A stretch of 64,000 nt of DNA from Pycnopodia helianthoides. Taxonomy: Eukaryota; Echinodermata; Asteroidea; Forcipulatida; Asteriidae. How positions within the stretch are numbered: position 1 is the stretch's first letter; each line of letters opens with the position of its first letter. The translations under genes and the position numbers were made by a program. The stretch lies in NCBI GenBank assembly GCA_032158295.1, contig CM063258.1, positions 6,218,583 through 6,282,582 of the forward strand. The letters run 5' to 3'. This document shows, piece by piece, positions 22,066 to 35,600 of the stretch. Under the pieces are notes generated by a model, which worked only from the letters and a program-made list of their open reading frames with translations, did not search any database and was not told the origin of the DNA.

Positions 22066-22820
22066 AAAACTTCTGCTCTTGTTACCCATTTAAAAGCTTT
22101 TTGATTAGTACGCTTGGCAAAAATAAGTGGGTGTGCCAATCTCAAGTAGTGTACATCACATACCGTGCAGGCTTTCAGTTTTTAAAGCCGAGTTTTATGC
22201 CAACAGCTTTATGAAAATGAGCCTAGGTTGTGACCATTGCTGCTCTGTGGTCCTGATCATTAGGTTTACCCCCTCTTGTGGTTAATTTTTTAAAAGGTTT
22301 CATTAATACAGTGTGTTGTTGGTCGGCCTTTCATTATTCCACCTCCAGTGTCTTTTTATTGTTTTAAGTTTAATGGAGGGCAGGGATCCTGCTCTCAGAA
22401 AGACATGATGACACCAACTGTGCCCAGTTTATTAAAGATTGTGCCCATTAAAAAAAAAAAAAAAAAACAACCCAGCTTCCTCACTCTGTAATAACATTTT
22501 TAAGACCAATTAAAATCAACTGTTAATTGAAGAAGCACAAAAGAGAAGGTTGACCGACCGCATTTTTTTTTTTGAGTCATTGATTTCACTTTCAGCCTTG
22601 AGTTCTGACCATGGATCCACTTCTACCGCCATGGTCTGATGAAAGCTTGTTTGCATATACCTTTCAACCACGTAAACAGTCCAAAATCTGAGGGAAATGT
22701 ACATGTACACTTTTGTGGATTAATTATTGTTTAACAAAATGGAATGTTAAACTCTTCTTCCTCCTGTGCCCACCTTGTCTTAAGAAAATACCACATATTT
22801 ATTTTTAACCACAAGATCAG

Positions 22821-23310
22821 GGGCCAATTTCATAGAGCAGCTTAAAGAAAAAAGGTCCCAAACATTAAGGGCCAACTACAATGAAATCCCTTGGTGCTTG
22901 AACTGGACAGAGAATTTTGTTACTAGACTGTACTAGACGAATGTGCTGTGGGGGTTAAGCAGCAAATTATTGCTTATCAATTTTCTGCTTAGCAAAAATA
23001 AACAGGATGCAGTCACAGATTGTACATGTGACATGGTAATTTGGCTGGTAAAATTACTCTGGTAAGCATAATTTTATTGTGCTTAGCTACTTTTTATGCT
23101 TTTAAGCAGCTCTGAAGTTTATGGGCTCAGGCATAACTGCTTTAAAGCATAAAATATTGCTTTAAAATGTTCTGCTTTGCAGAAATGAGCAGGATACCAG
23201 TCACAAATTGTACACACTACATGGTGGCTTGGCTGGTAACCTAACTCTGGTAAGCATAATTTGTTGGTGCTTAGATACCGGTACTATGCTTAAGCAGCTC
23301 TATTCCTTCC
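22821..23310. repeat. Two neighbouring cccaatttcatagagctgc elements
   Basis: The first copy starts ggggccaatttcatagagca and is broken by about 100 bp of unrelated DNA (about 22860-22960). It resumes at ttctgcttagcaaaaataaa and ends near 23131. The second runs from about 23131 to 23310, ending tgcttaagcagctctatt. The arrangement repeats at 31.2-31.6 and 47.4-47.8 kb. Confidence 0.7.
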
Positions 23311-23629
23311 TCCATGATGAAACCATGGAGGAAGATGAAACTGGGCAAGGACAGAGCAGACAGATAGAGCAAAGGACCAGACAAAGATTATTTGGTCCAG
23401 TAAAAACATAAATTTATTCATGGTTTACACCATATTGAAAGTTATTTAACTTCAGCAATGATTGAGACCTTTGGCTTTGGTTTCAAATGAGTCATTCTAA
23501 TCCGTTTTATAGCCTCATCATCTCATGTCATAAATAATTATTGCATTATCATGCGCGCGCGCACACCAATTACGTATACATTAATAATATAGATTTACCC
23601 AGAATTCCTTTCGAAAAGTCATATAAAAA

Positions 23630-23643
23630 ACAAGATGGCGCTC
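23630..23643 (+). promoter_or_regulatory. YY1-like motif overlapping the STXBP1 start codon
   Basis: The sequence caagatggcgctc surrounds the initiator ATG and matches the AAGATGGCGGC-type element often found at or just after animal transcription starts with short 5' UTRs. Similar aagatggcagc and aaaatggcagcc strings surround the URM1 and PFDN6 starts. Function is inferred from motif and position only. Confidence 0.4.
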
Positions 23644-26600
23644 AAGGCGGTGGTCGGTCAAAGTAAGTTTGCTATGTTTTTGTTAAAATATGTATGTTAA
23701 CGAAGAATTTTATAAAAATGCAGCCTTGAAAGTGTGAAACTTTATTTCAGCATCATTTGATAATGATAATTTGTGGCAAAATGTGAGATGAGTAGGTGAA
23801 ATTTCATTTGAAAGCCGTCTGCATTTTTTGGATGCTGGTCGGTCATCTTCCCCGCCCACCTCGGTCCCTCTCCCAGTCCAATAAAGTGGTCTGGCCTAAA
23901 AACAAAGTCGCTCCAGCAAGGTCACCCGCTGGTTGAGCATTTTTGTCAGTTGATAAAGTTGCAAACCCACCCCTCAACGCAGTCATCGGCATCACCCTTG
24001 CACACCAGACAGTTCCCCACCCTCCTCCCATTGTTTAATTTTAATAACACCACTGCACTGACTGATAGACTATCTGTGCGGGTTGGGTAGGGTGTGTGGA
24101 AAGTGGTAGAGTCACGGGTGGCTAGTATGAGATTTGTCAACTGTGGAGTTCTGAAGTGGTGCTACTGCTGATCCCAAATAATTCAAGTTATATGACTCAA
24201 ATGTTACATTTTAACACTACAGTAACACCAGTTCTATAAAAGACAGAGATGCATTTTATGTTTATGTGAATGTAAGACGAGATTGAGAAGGGTACACAAA
24301 CATTAAACAAACGTATCACATTCACAAAAATCATAAAAAAGTGAGTGCAACTCTTGATCTTTCAATTATCATTTCTTTTTGGATCATGCGATTTGCGCAT
24401 AGGTTTTTCTCAGAAAAGAAAAAAAAATGAAATGCCAAAATATACTTAAGTAGTAAACTGTAGATGTGCAGCATTATTATGCAATTGTTTTAAACTCTGA
24501 ACTACTCAAACGGTAAAAAGAACAGGAAGAATGAAGACGCATGAATGTATTCAAATTGATCAATGCAGTCAGTCTAGGAATATAGCACTGTTGAGCGCAA
24601 TCTCTAATTACTTCCATTTTCAAATGTTGGCACGCAATAATTGTTCAAAACTGTGCGCCAGCAATTTTTAAGCTCAAGTTTGCACGCACAAATTTGATTT
24701 GCATGCTAATTTTGTTTAAGGACAACAACCATGACAACTTTCTACTCACGTTTTAGAACAAAAGTCTCACTTCAAATAGATGTTAAGATCCAGCAGAAAG
24801 CTAATGACCTTACCCTTCGACCTTACCTTACCCTTGGGAGATCAAACCTATTCCTACAGCAATTTCATGATGGTGGTCAGAATGGTTGAATAATATTAAA
24901 CATTCAAAGATTGCGCTCCAGCCCTGTTATGCAAATTTTAAATTTACAAGAGCAAACTAAGTTTTTCGTCTTCGGAGGTAGCACACCACGCAATCAAAAA
25001 GAAATGCGTATCTTACACCAGGATGGAGTGATCATTTGGTTATTAGAAAATATAAACTAATAAAAATGTTCAACATGGAAAACACTTAAACTATCCATCA
25101 GTTCTGAAATGTAGAACATTTATGATAATTAATAATTTGGAAAAGAATAAAAAGATTTAAAGCTTATTAACAGTAACTAATATGGGTCTAGTAGTATGAT
25201 TGAAAAATTATATTTAAAAAACTAACCTTATGACATATTCATGTACATATTTGAAAAGTAAAAAGCAGCAAAAAACAGGGTAAGAAATTAAAAATATTTT
25301 TGTGCTAAGAATTACAGTGATATTAGGCTGGTTTGGAGTCTGTTAATCTATCAGAAATATTACGTAAATCCAGTGGCAACGGTCCAAATGGTGTCACATG
25401 TGTTCGGGAATCTACAAAAGGAATTACATGTACCATACATCAGTACATGTACTTCACTTTTTAGAGCTTCTAATGCAGTATATTATCTGTAACCGCACAT
25501 AAATTCCCTTTTGTATCACATTGAGTTTTGAGATCAATGGGGCACTTTGCTGTGGAGTTGTTCGGTGGAGAGATTGTGCATGTACCAGCAATGGGCAAGC
25601 TTTCTTGAAGGTGCGGAGTGGGGGAGGGGGCTCTGTTGTGTGTCGACGATAACTGGTTTCCGTTAATTTTACATACATGTGCTTAATTAAGTGTACAAAT
25701 GTACATTGTGAATGTATTTTTTTTGTTCCCACGGGATTGGGTTGCCACTCGCTCTTGGTTTTTTAGGTCCCAGGTACATGTACATGTAGTCCAACTGGTC
25801 TGGAATTACACGGAGGCCATGTCTATAGGGTGCACCCCACCAAATAAGGAGAAAACAGAGCGTCAAGCTCATCAATTTTTTGTAGACCCTCAAAATATTT
25901 TATATTAGACAGATTTGAGAGCCCCCCAGAAAGTGTTTCAGTGTAAAAATGTTGCCCAAATTGTGACCTGGGAGTTGTCGACTTCCAACTTGAGGTATTT
26001 TGGATGACATAGGCCCTGAAATAAATGGTCCTGTTTGCTGAGAGGCAACTTGCTGAGAGGTGTAGGGATATTTTTCAAGATTGATGCTCGGACGTTTTGA
26101 AAATTACACCTGTGTAGGGGTGTTTTTATTAGGAAGGAGAATAACTCGATCGGCCCAGGGACTCCCCATATCAAATTGAGCAGAGAATAAAAGTTCAAGA
26201 GTCAATTAGTAATTTTCCCTTTACTGTAAAAAGCTGTGAGACTTCTAAGTATTTTTTGTGTATTTTTTAATATTTAGCATTTTTCACAGTATGCTATGGG
26301 AGTTTATTTGTTGGGTTGCACCCTTAGTCTTGGTTCCAAGACCATGGTGTTCGTGTACACACAATCATTAGCAGTGTTCGGATTTATGTACACTGTACAT
26401 GTTTGTAATGAATAAACATAGAGGGCGCTGTGACTAGTGTTATTCCGAACAATGGTTCTGATTGTGTGTACATAAACACCATGGTCTTGGAACCAAGACA
26501 AAGACAAGGGCAATTGTCTTGGCCTTGGTGCCCCTCAAAAGTTTCACATACATGTAGACTTTAAGTTTTCCCAATGGAAGAGCCCTTTGCAAAATTAAAA

Positions 26601-29600
26601 GGATATAATTACAGGCCTTGGCCGGAAACATTCAAGAAGTTTTTTTTCTTCTGCTGTGTAGTGTTTGATTGAATAATTATTAGTTACTCTAATATTGATA
26701 TTTTGGGAAGAAAAATAATGGCTAGGGAAAACAAACAGTAAGAAAGATAGGGGGAAAATGCTAAATAGATTGCACACAAAATAGGGCATTTTGAGTCAAT
26801 TTTTGAAAATCTTAGTCTCGGCAGTCTTGAATAACAAACTACCATTTTAAACAAGTTTGAACCCTTTGTTTTTTAAAATTGGCTATGGCATTAGACATTA
26901 AGTCAATTGTGCAAATATGTAAATTAACCACCACTTCACTGCAAAATGCAATTTAGTTGTGAGAAAATTGACTTTGGCCTTATCAGTGAGTTTTTTCTTT
27001 TTCATTTGAAAAGGTACATGTACGCCCTTATGACCTCTTTTGGTTGACGTTCCAACAACTTTTGCGTGCCTAGCTGCGTGGTACTAATTTTCAGAACATT
27101 TTGGAGTTTCTGGAGTACCGGTAATAATTTTCCTTTGAAAATGACATTGCCGCAATAAAACCCTGATTTGACAAAGGAAAGACACTTAAGGTTCTCATAG
27201 TAAGCAGTGGGATTTGTTGTTTTCTTGTGAAAAGTATGAGTATGAGTATGGGAGTATGGGAGTAAGAGTATGGGTTCACGGTGAGTCGCAAAACCTCGGC
27301 TATAAGCTATGGTCGATAATTGCCAGGGTATGCCGGAATGCTCGGACTTACTTCCCAGTGAGCTGAATAAAGTGATAAACAATAGTGGCAGCCTGTCCAT
27401 CCTTGTGTGACACAATTGTATAACAGAAAGACAAAGGTCTGGAATCCAGGATTACATACTACACAGTAACCCCCTCCCCTCCCCTCCCCCCCCCCCCCCC
27501 CCGGAAAAAGAGAAATTACAGTTATTCCAGTACCTTCTGGACATCCCTCTTTGTTTTGGGGGAACTGAAGCATAGCAAGGTTGGTGCATGCCTGTGCATG
27601 ATACACAATATAATGTTTAGGTGGATATTTACGTCAGTCATCTGACTGACTGCAAAAAATTGTTGCAGGCAGGAAAAAATGTCCGCCGAAGGCTAGTTCA
27701 GACAAATTGGCGGATACATGTACATGTTAGCACTAGTTCATACTGTACTTTGTATAAATAAGGATAATTTTACAACACTGTACTAGCCAGCAGGACCACT
27801 TGGGAGTGAATTTTTACTGGTCCCTAGGTGTTTTAAGTATCATTTGGGCAGGGGACCACTGTTAGTGTTTCAAGGGAGAACGAGCGGTATGCAAAGTGTA
27901 GCTGGTGAATGTAATGTGTGTGGACTGGCAAAGTATTTAACAACAGTTTATTATTGCACTTTACATACCCACATGTAGGAGTTCCATTAACAAAATTAAC
28001 ACACACACAGTGTAGTTACATTATACATCAATATGCATAATAATTATACAGCAGATCTATTAAAAATGCCACTGCTGTATTGTGTTTGGAATCATGGACA
28101 CAAAAAACGAGTTAAGCTGCATGAGTATGTACGTGTACAATATTTCACCCTTAGGCCTTCTCCTATTTTACATTATGCACAAAACACCTTGCAATAATAT
28201 TGACCCCTCAGTATTCACTCATGCAGATCAATGCAATTAACATACATGTACACCACACAGCGAGGAACGATGGACGGAATATTTGAGTACCTACATGTAA
28301 TTATATGCATGTTTAGCCTACCAGCGTTTGCAGGGGTAATGCGTATTCATAATGTTCAAGGGTAGCTATAATTGAATTCCGGATCGACTTTGACATCCAA
28401 GTCAGACGTAAAAAAAAAACCATTAATTTTAATTTTGTACATTGATGCCAATATTGCTGATGATATCACTTTGGACACAACTGTACAGTTTGGCATACAA
28501 AATCAAAAAAACATGTGAAAGATACAGCTTGTTTCCTACATGTAATGCTATCATAATTCTTGTTAAGACTGGGCGCATCATCTAGTTGTACAGATCATGT
28601 GGTATGATGAATCTGGTCTTCATTATGTAAAGGTTTTTCCCCAGGATTTTTTTTAATCTGTGGGGCAATTCTAGACCCAAATTTTTGAAGTTTGGCCAAA
28701 GATATGAGGTCCTCAGAATGTTTTCTACTAGGCATTCATCTTGGTTTTCTGTGCAATCTGGAGCATTCTAAATGGAATAAAACAATTAAATAGAAAATAT
28801 GTTTGTTTTTTTGCGTAGTGGCGAAAATTTGTGCGTATTGGCAGGCAATTCGCTGGTATTGACCCGATACTAGCTGATGCATTGGGAGAACCCTGATGTT
28901 CATTAACATTGTAAATGACGGGCACAGTGTACAATGTGTGTGCAAAGGCTCTGCAAACCTTATCCAATGTAAACTGCTAAACCTGTGTACATTTGACAAT
29001 GTGCATTTTAATAATAAATCATGCAAACTTGTACACTGTATTATTTATGGTATAATGTTTATTATAAAATGGACTGTACTGTATTTCATTTGATGACATG
29101 CAATTTATAATAGCTTCAGTTCGTTTCCAGCGTTCTTGTTTTCTTTATTTTAATTAAAAAAAAACCTGGTGCATTGTGTGTATTGTGAACATATGTGTGT
29201 ATTATACATGTACATCTAATATTAATATAATACATAAATATACATGTAATACATGGTACGTGAATACAATACATGAATATTCCTATTCTATCCTAATAAT
29301 TAAGTACTGTTTTACCACATAATGAGGCATGCATTGCTTGCAGCATGTTCTACATGTTGCCCTATTTTTATTTACATGTAGTAGACATGATAATTATTAC
29401 TTTGTCGACATTGATCAGAAGTTTGTCAAACTTGACAGTGCTGTCATAGGTCATGATGATTATGTCAACAGCAACAAAGATGGAAGACACATGGCGTATC
29501 CTCCCCAAATTTTCAAAAGATCAAAGATCAAATCAAAATTCCTCAAAGTGGTATTATCATACATGTAGGCCTAGAATTGCACGGTGGCCACAGAGGCCAT

Positions 29601-32600
29601 GGCCTTCGTTGCCCTGGTCTTGGCCTTGGTGCCCCTTCAGAAGTTTCCCATGGACTTTAAGATTTTCCAATGGAAGTGCCCTTTGCAAAATGAAAAGTGG
29701 CCTTGCCCTCTCAATGATAAAATTCCAGGTCTGTGACATCAGATCTTTGAGTCAATGGAATGATTGAACAACAAACTTTATTTTTAAAGGATGGTGCTTG
29801 TTTTTTCTTCTGCAGGGATTCTCACAGAAGTGTTCTGTCCTCTGAAGAAACCAAATGAATGGAAGGTAAGACAAAGGGTGCCATCTGAGGGTAAACTTTG
29901 GGATAAAAATAGTCCATATACATGTAATTTGATCGTTATTGGAAAAACACAATGATTGTTTCATTCAGCCTTTGAAAAGTTGAAAAGGGACCAGACTCTT
30001 CCTGCCTCCATTTGTTTATATTGAATTAAATGGAAGATTACAAGACTGCAGCCTCGCTACCATGGGCAGCGTGTGGTATTGATATCTCTCATCACTAACC
30101 CCTGGTAGGGATGTACTGAAAAACAACGCTGATTGGCTCCCAAACGTGACTACTTTGTGTGCAAGCTTGATAAAAAATTTCGAGCGCTTGTATGGCGCTG
30201 GTAGGACGCTAAGTACGCGCTTGTGAAAATGCAAGTATTTTGACGCGATTCCGTTTTTAATGAATCATGTTTTTACAGGGTCATCCTAAACTGCATGAGT
30301 TAGACATATCACAAGATCAAAGAAGAATGAGAGGGGACCAGTTGCTCTTTGACTTAAGGCCTCTTTTGGGGGTTACCAAACTTGAGCGGGCGCGTAGAGT
30401 GGATCGGCCACAGGCCTGATTAAAATGTGCCAGATTCTGGTACATTTTAATGAACCAATTCCAGAGGTTATGAGCGAAGAAGGCATGCTGGGAGGCATGC
30501 TGACAAAATTGCTCAGTGATAATGGTCTAGTTCCCTGACTGCAGTTATCTTGTTTTATCTTTCCCAAGGTGTTGGTTGTAGACCAGCTGAGCATGCGAAT
30601 ATTGTCGTCATGTTGCCGAATGAAAGATATGACCAATCAAGGCATCACACGTAAGTTGTAAACGTCGTAAACTTGTGGGGTTTAAACGCATGTTAAAGTT
30701 TTTTGTTGATTTCAGTCACAACAAATGGGCTATGGAATACTTTTAAGTATAATACTTTGTACGATTGAGTGGATTTAAATGAATGATGCAAATACACAAC
30801 CACCCACTCGACCACCTCTCCTTGTAGGCCTTGTGCAACTACGTCATACATGTACATGTACTTCACCAAAGCTTTTTTGACGTACACTGTTTTTAACAAG
30901 GACATTGAGTCTATTGACTTTTTTTTTTCAATTAAAGACTTTCAACGTGAGTTGTTGATGTACCTCCACCTCTTCAGTCTTGCAACAAATGCTCACGTAG
31001 TTTAAAGTTTGTTAAATCAGCAGGCCTTCCTGGAGTTACACGGCCTTTGTTGCCCTGGTCTTGGCCTCGGTGCCCCTTCAAAATTTTCCTATAGACTTAA
31101 AGATTTTCCAATGGAAGTGCCCTTTGCAAAATGAAAATGGCCTTGCCCTTTCAAAGATAAAATTCCAGGCCTGAATCAGTGAACCAGTTGAGAGATTAAT
31201 AAGCTTCACATTTACCGCGCCATTGCCTCAGTTGCCCTAAGCCAAATTTCATAAAGCTGCTTAAGCAGACAATATTGCTTAACAAGTTTCTGCATCGTGA
31301 AAATGAGCCGTATACCAGTCATAAATGTTACATGTGGTATGGTATTTCTGCTGGCCCCTTAATCTGGTAAGCGTAATAATGTTGTGCCTACCTACTTTTT
31401 GTGCTTAAGCAGCTCTATGAAATTGGTCCAGGGCCCAATTTCACAGAACTGCTTAAGCACAAAAAGTAGCTAAGCACAACAAAAAATTATGCTTATCAGA
31501 ATAAGGTTACCAGCCAAATTACCATGTCACATGCACAATTTGTGACTGGTATTCTGCTGATTTTTGCTTAGCAGAAAATTGTTTTAAGAGCAATATTTTC
31601 TGCTTAAGCAGCTCTATGAAATTGGGCCCAGGACACAAGAGTGACCATCAACATTTATTGATAATTATAGTTGGATTATTTAAGATGGAAGAGAAAGTGC
31701 TGTTTATTTCTCTACAATTTGTGTATGTTTTAACAGTGGTGGAAGACTTGATGAAGAAACGGGAGCCTCTACGCACACTGGAGGCCATCTACATCGTTCA
31801 GCCATCAGAAAAGGTACCAATTGGCGGCTAGTTTAATTTTCTTTGTACATGAACCTGTTGGGAAGAATCAAATCAACATTATTTGTCATTTTAAAGAGTT
31901 TGAGATGGTGAGTGTTCACAAAGTTTAGTTTGTATGGCAAATTTTTGCTTCCTGAGTAGTTCAGCTTTATTCACTATTTATTATTTGTCTGTATTTTTGT
32001 TCATTATTTATCAACAGTCTATCCTTCAATTGGTAAATGATTTCAAGGAGCCACTCAGCCCCCAGTACAAAGCTGCTCATGTTTTCTTCACAGAATGTAA
32101 GTGAACTTATCTTGTTTATTCAATAATGATTCACTAATTAAAGAAATATGGTAAAATGGAGACGAACTTGCTGGTGAAGTCAAAAAATTAATAGTGTATA
32201 GTTTCTTTCGTTCTCTGCGTTTTCTTTTAGTGAAGTATAAACCTAAACGTGAACCTTGGGATGTTGGGGCTCTACATCATTCATAGATTTTAAGTAAATG
32301 GTCATGGTGTAAGTGATCTACCACAGTTTCCCAATTATAGGTAATGAGTTTGTGTCGTCTCGAAGATTGCCGAGGTCCACAAGGAAATGAGATAACGATT
32401 CTTTGCCACTTATTGAAAGTCTTTAAATGCGCCGCTCATGTTTGAGAAAGAACCATTTGTGCCTAATTGTTGTTGCGCTCGGGTCTTTTTGTTGAGCTGC
32501 TGTTTTTTGTGTACATTCTTTACTTCAGGTTGCCCGGCTGAGCTGTTCACCACACTGTGTAAGAACCCAGCTGTGAAGAACAAGATCAAGAACCTGAAAG

Positions 32601-35600
32601 AGATCAACATCGCATTCATGCCGTACGAATCATCGGTAAGATTCACCAAAGATTTTTGCGTCTTAACTTTTTGAACTTCATTTATTTCAGGTTTATAATT
32701 AATCATTTAATGTCTTGGCCTGGGTTTGGGTCCTTTCTTCCTCATGCACGTGCGGAGTAGTATACTAGATGATCGGGAGGCTTGATGACCACCAACAGAC
32801 CAATAAATGACAAGTTGGACGCAAGTGATGATGTCTCTAAACAATTAAGTTTTTATTAAGGTTCAAGTATCTTCCCCAAACTGACTTCTTATTCTTACAT
32901 TCCTTTATTTTATTCCCATCTTTGTTATTAATCGTCTTCTATATCAAAATATTATTAGTTAGAAACCAATCCCGCACACGCTCGTGCTTAGCAATTAGCT
33001 CGCGCTTTGCAATTAGCTTGCGCTTTGCAGTTGATTCCTTTACAGATCACTTCAACTATAACATTCCTTTTTTTTTAAACAGGTGGCCCAAAGGCCAAAA
33101 AACGCTTCATTGTACACAGGGTATAAAGAAAATTAAATGACATTAGAATATTAAACACATTTTACAAATTACAAATTATTCCCCCCAGGTTTTCTCTCTG
33201 GACTCACCGGAGAGCTTCAACATCTTCTACAATCCCACGCGCACAGCCAACCGCACCACCATGATAGAGAGAATCTCCGAGCAGATCGCTACACTCTGTG
33301 CATCCCTCGGTGAATACCCGGCCATTAGATATCGCAGGTCAGTTGTTTTTATTAAAGAAGGGGGGGGGGGGACTCCGAGGTCAAATTGAGTTTTGTGATG
33401 CACTCGTTTGCTAATCGACAGAGTCCTCATGAAAGTGGGGGAAAAATTACAAGCCTCTAACCTCTCCTTAGTAAGGTGTAGCGTGCCGTTTTATTTGATA
33501 CTCTTTCAGAGCAAAATTTGAAAAGATGGCATCATCGGATAACAATAACAAATGGGTCTGTACGCTCTGAAGAAGAATTCCTGGGCCTGTCCAAAAGACA
33601 ATTTCAAGCTGTTTTGATTGAATATCATCAATATCCAGGGATGAACTAAAAATTCTCTATACAAAAAATGTACAGACCATATATTTTTAAATGAGGCGTC
33701 AGCGAATGTTTTTTGGATTTTGACAAAAATTGCACTTGCATTTTAACATGAGGTTAGAGACTTGCAATTTGTTCCCATTATTGTCCATCTGTTGGAAAAT
33801 CAGTGCATCACAAAACTGAACTGGACCTTGGAGCCTCTCCTTCAGATCATTGCTCAATGTCACAAAGCTGCCAGGCACAAACAACTTGTTCATCACGGAA
33901 GAGAAAGTTTTGGCAACTATAAGTTCCATTTAGTACTTAGTTTAGTACCATTTTACCATTTGGTATACCTGGATTGTGATAATTGATACCATTTGATATA
34001 GCAAAGTACCTTTTGATATACCTCGATTGTTTGCTAATTTTTGCTTCTAGTCGGGGGGCCAGTTTCATAAAGCTGTTTACCAGTAAGCAATTTTATGTGC
34101 TTAGCAGAACAAAATGTGTGTAAGCAAAAGGGTATGTCACAAACATATGTTTAGATTTTGCGGCGCGTGTGGGCGTTCACAATGGATTTGTGTCAATAGA
34201 CCCTTCCCATAAAATACGTAAATTACATTCACGCATGCGTACATACACTATTGGTGGTTGGCAAACGCTATAGAGTTTTGCACTAGGCAGACGCACAAAC
34301 GCGTGTGCGTCACGCCACCATCAGTCCCATACAAAAAGGCGCGATGTTCACTCATTTTGCCAACCAGTAGGGAGAGTGTGCACGCGCGATGTTCAATTTA
34401 CATATTTCATGGGAAGGGGTCAATTGCCCGCTTATAAAAGAACCACTGGTAAGTTAGCGTACCTCTTGCCTTGCTTACAGTAAGCAGTCAGTCTGAAATG
34501 AAGAAGTCTGCGAATGGATGCTCTCTAAGTAGAAAACGTCTGCTTACTTTTTTTGACTAAATAGAATGAGCTGTTTCAAACTGTTTTATGGTATAAATGC
34601 ACAAAATAGCTATTGGCCTGATGTTTTGATCCTTGCAAAGTAATTTTTTAGCATTTTAGAATGACTCTGCTAGGGTCGAAACAAAAGGCCACTACCTATT
34701 CTGTGCTTACCTTTTTTTAAATAAAATTAGCCCCAGATGTTACCTGTCACCACTCATAGCGGTATACTCAACACTGTACACTCAAATTTCCAAAGCTGTG
34801 CAGGAAATACTGTGTATGACCTTTCTTCGTTGGATCAGGAGCTGTTATTTATGATTGTTGTAATTCTTTCCTTGTTTTAGTGATTTCGATCGGAATCTTG
34901 AAGTAGCTCAGATGATCCAGAGTAAGCTGGATGCCTACAAAGCAGACGAACCTACCATGGGAGAGGTCAGTTTGTTAGTAATACTCAGAATGATAAGCAT
35001 CGTCAAAATCAACTGAAAATAAATTTCAGAATGTTATCTGGTTTTAGACTTTTTAAAATTTGCTTGGTGGAAAAAGTTGCTGTTAATTTCTTCAGACATA
35101 AAGAAATGATGCTCTTTGATCTACTTTTCAATTTTTTTCTCCCACTTTCATGAAGACAATGTCTTTTGGAAAATGAGTGCTTTGCAAAACTAAATTTGAC
35201 CTTTGACCTCTGTAACCTTGCTCTCTCTCTCTTCTGAAAAACCAGGGTCCAGAGAAACATCGCTCTCAGTTGATTGTCGTCGATCGTGGATTTGACCCAG
35301 TGTCGCCTCTTCTGCATGAGCTGACCTTCCAAGCTATGGCCAATGATCTCTTGCCCATTGAAAATGACGTCTACAGGTCAGTCACTCTGAAGAGGCCATT
35401 TTCCTCGTGTCATTGCAACGAGGTCGTAACTCGATTCGGCACCAAAATCAAGTCTCGCGTAAACGTGCTCCGTGCAACAACGTCAACAATGTCAATTATA
35501 TTATTGTAATCAAATAAGAAAACAATCTGTGCGTTTGTCTTTTGGACTAAACCTATATCCAATCTATCGCTATGTGATGCTTTTGTTTGTTTAATTTTGC

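Larger units (their letters stand above)
20541..23634. other. NTMT1-STXBP1 intergenic region
   Basis: It holds the NTMT1 3' flank with AATAAA at about 21178 and 21633, a diverged aggtagggtcatagattg-family copy (21712-22065), a long A-run (about 22450-22467), two cccaatttcatagagctgc copies (22821-23310) and a hairpin cttcctccatg...catggaggaag near 23308-23335. No exon is recognised. Confidence 0.6.
23663..29815. other. STXBP1 intron 1 (6.15 kb)
   Basis: Mostly A+T-rich DNA without recognised exons. It contains a 190-bp palindromic element (26323-26510), a partial 160-bp element (26506-26612), a 400-bp repeat ending in a C-run (27015-27505), a repeat at 28625-28770 also seen at 16675-16830, and a 160-bp element (29567-29741) close to exon 2. 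Numerous tacatgta strings are scattered through it. Large first introns of neuronal genes often hold enhancers, but none can be recognised from sequence alone. Confidence 0.6.
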
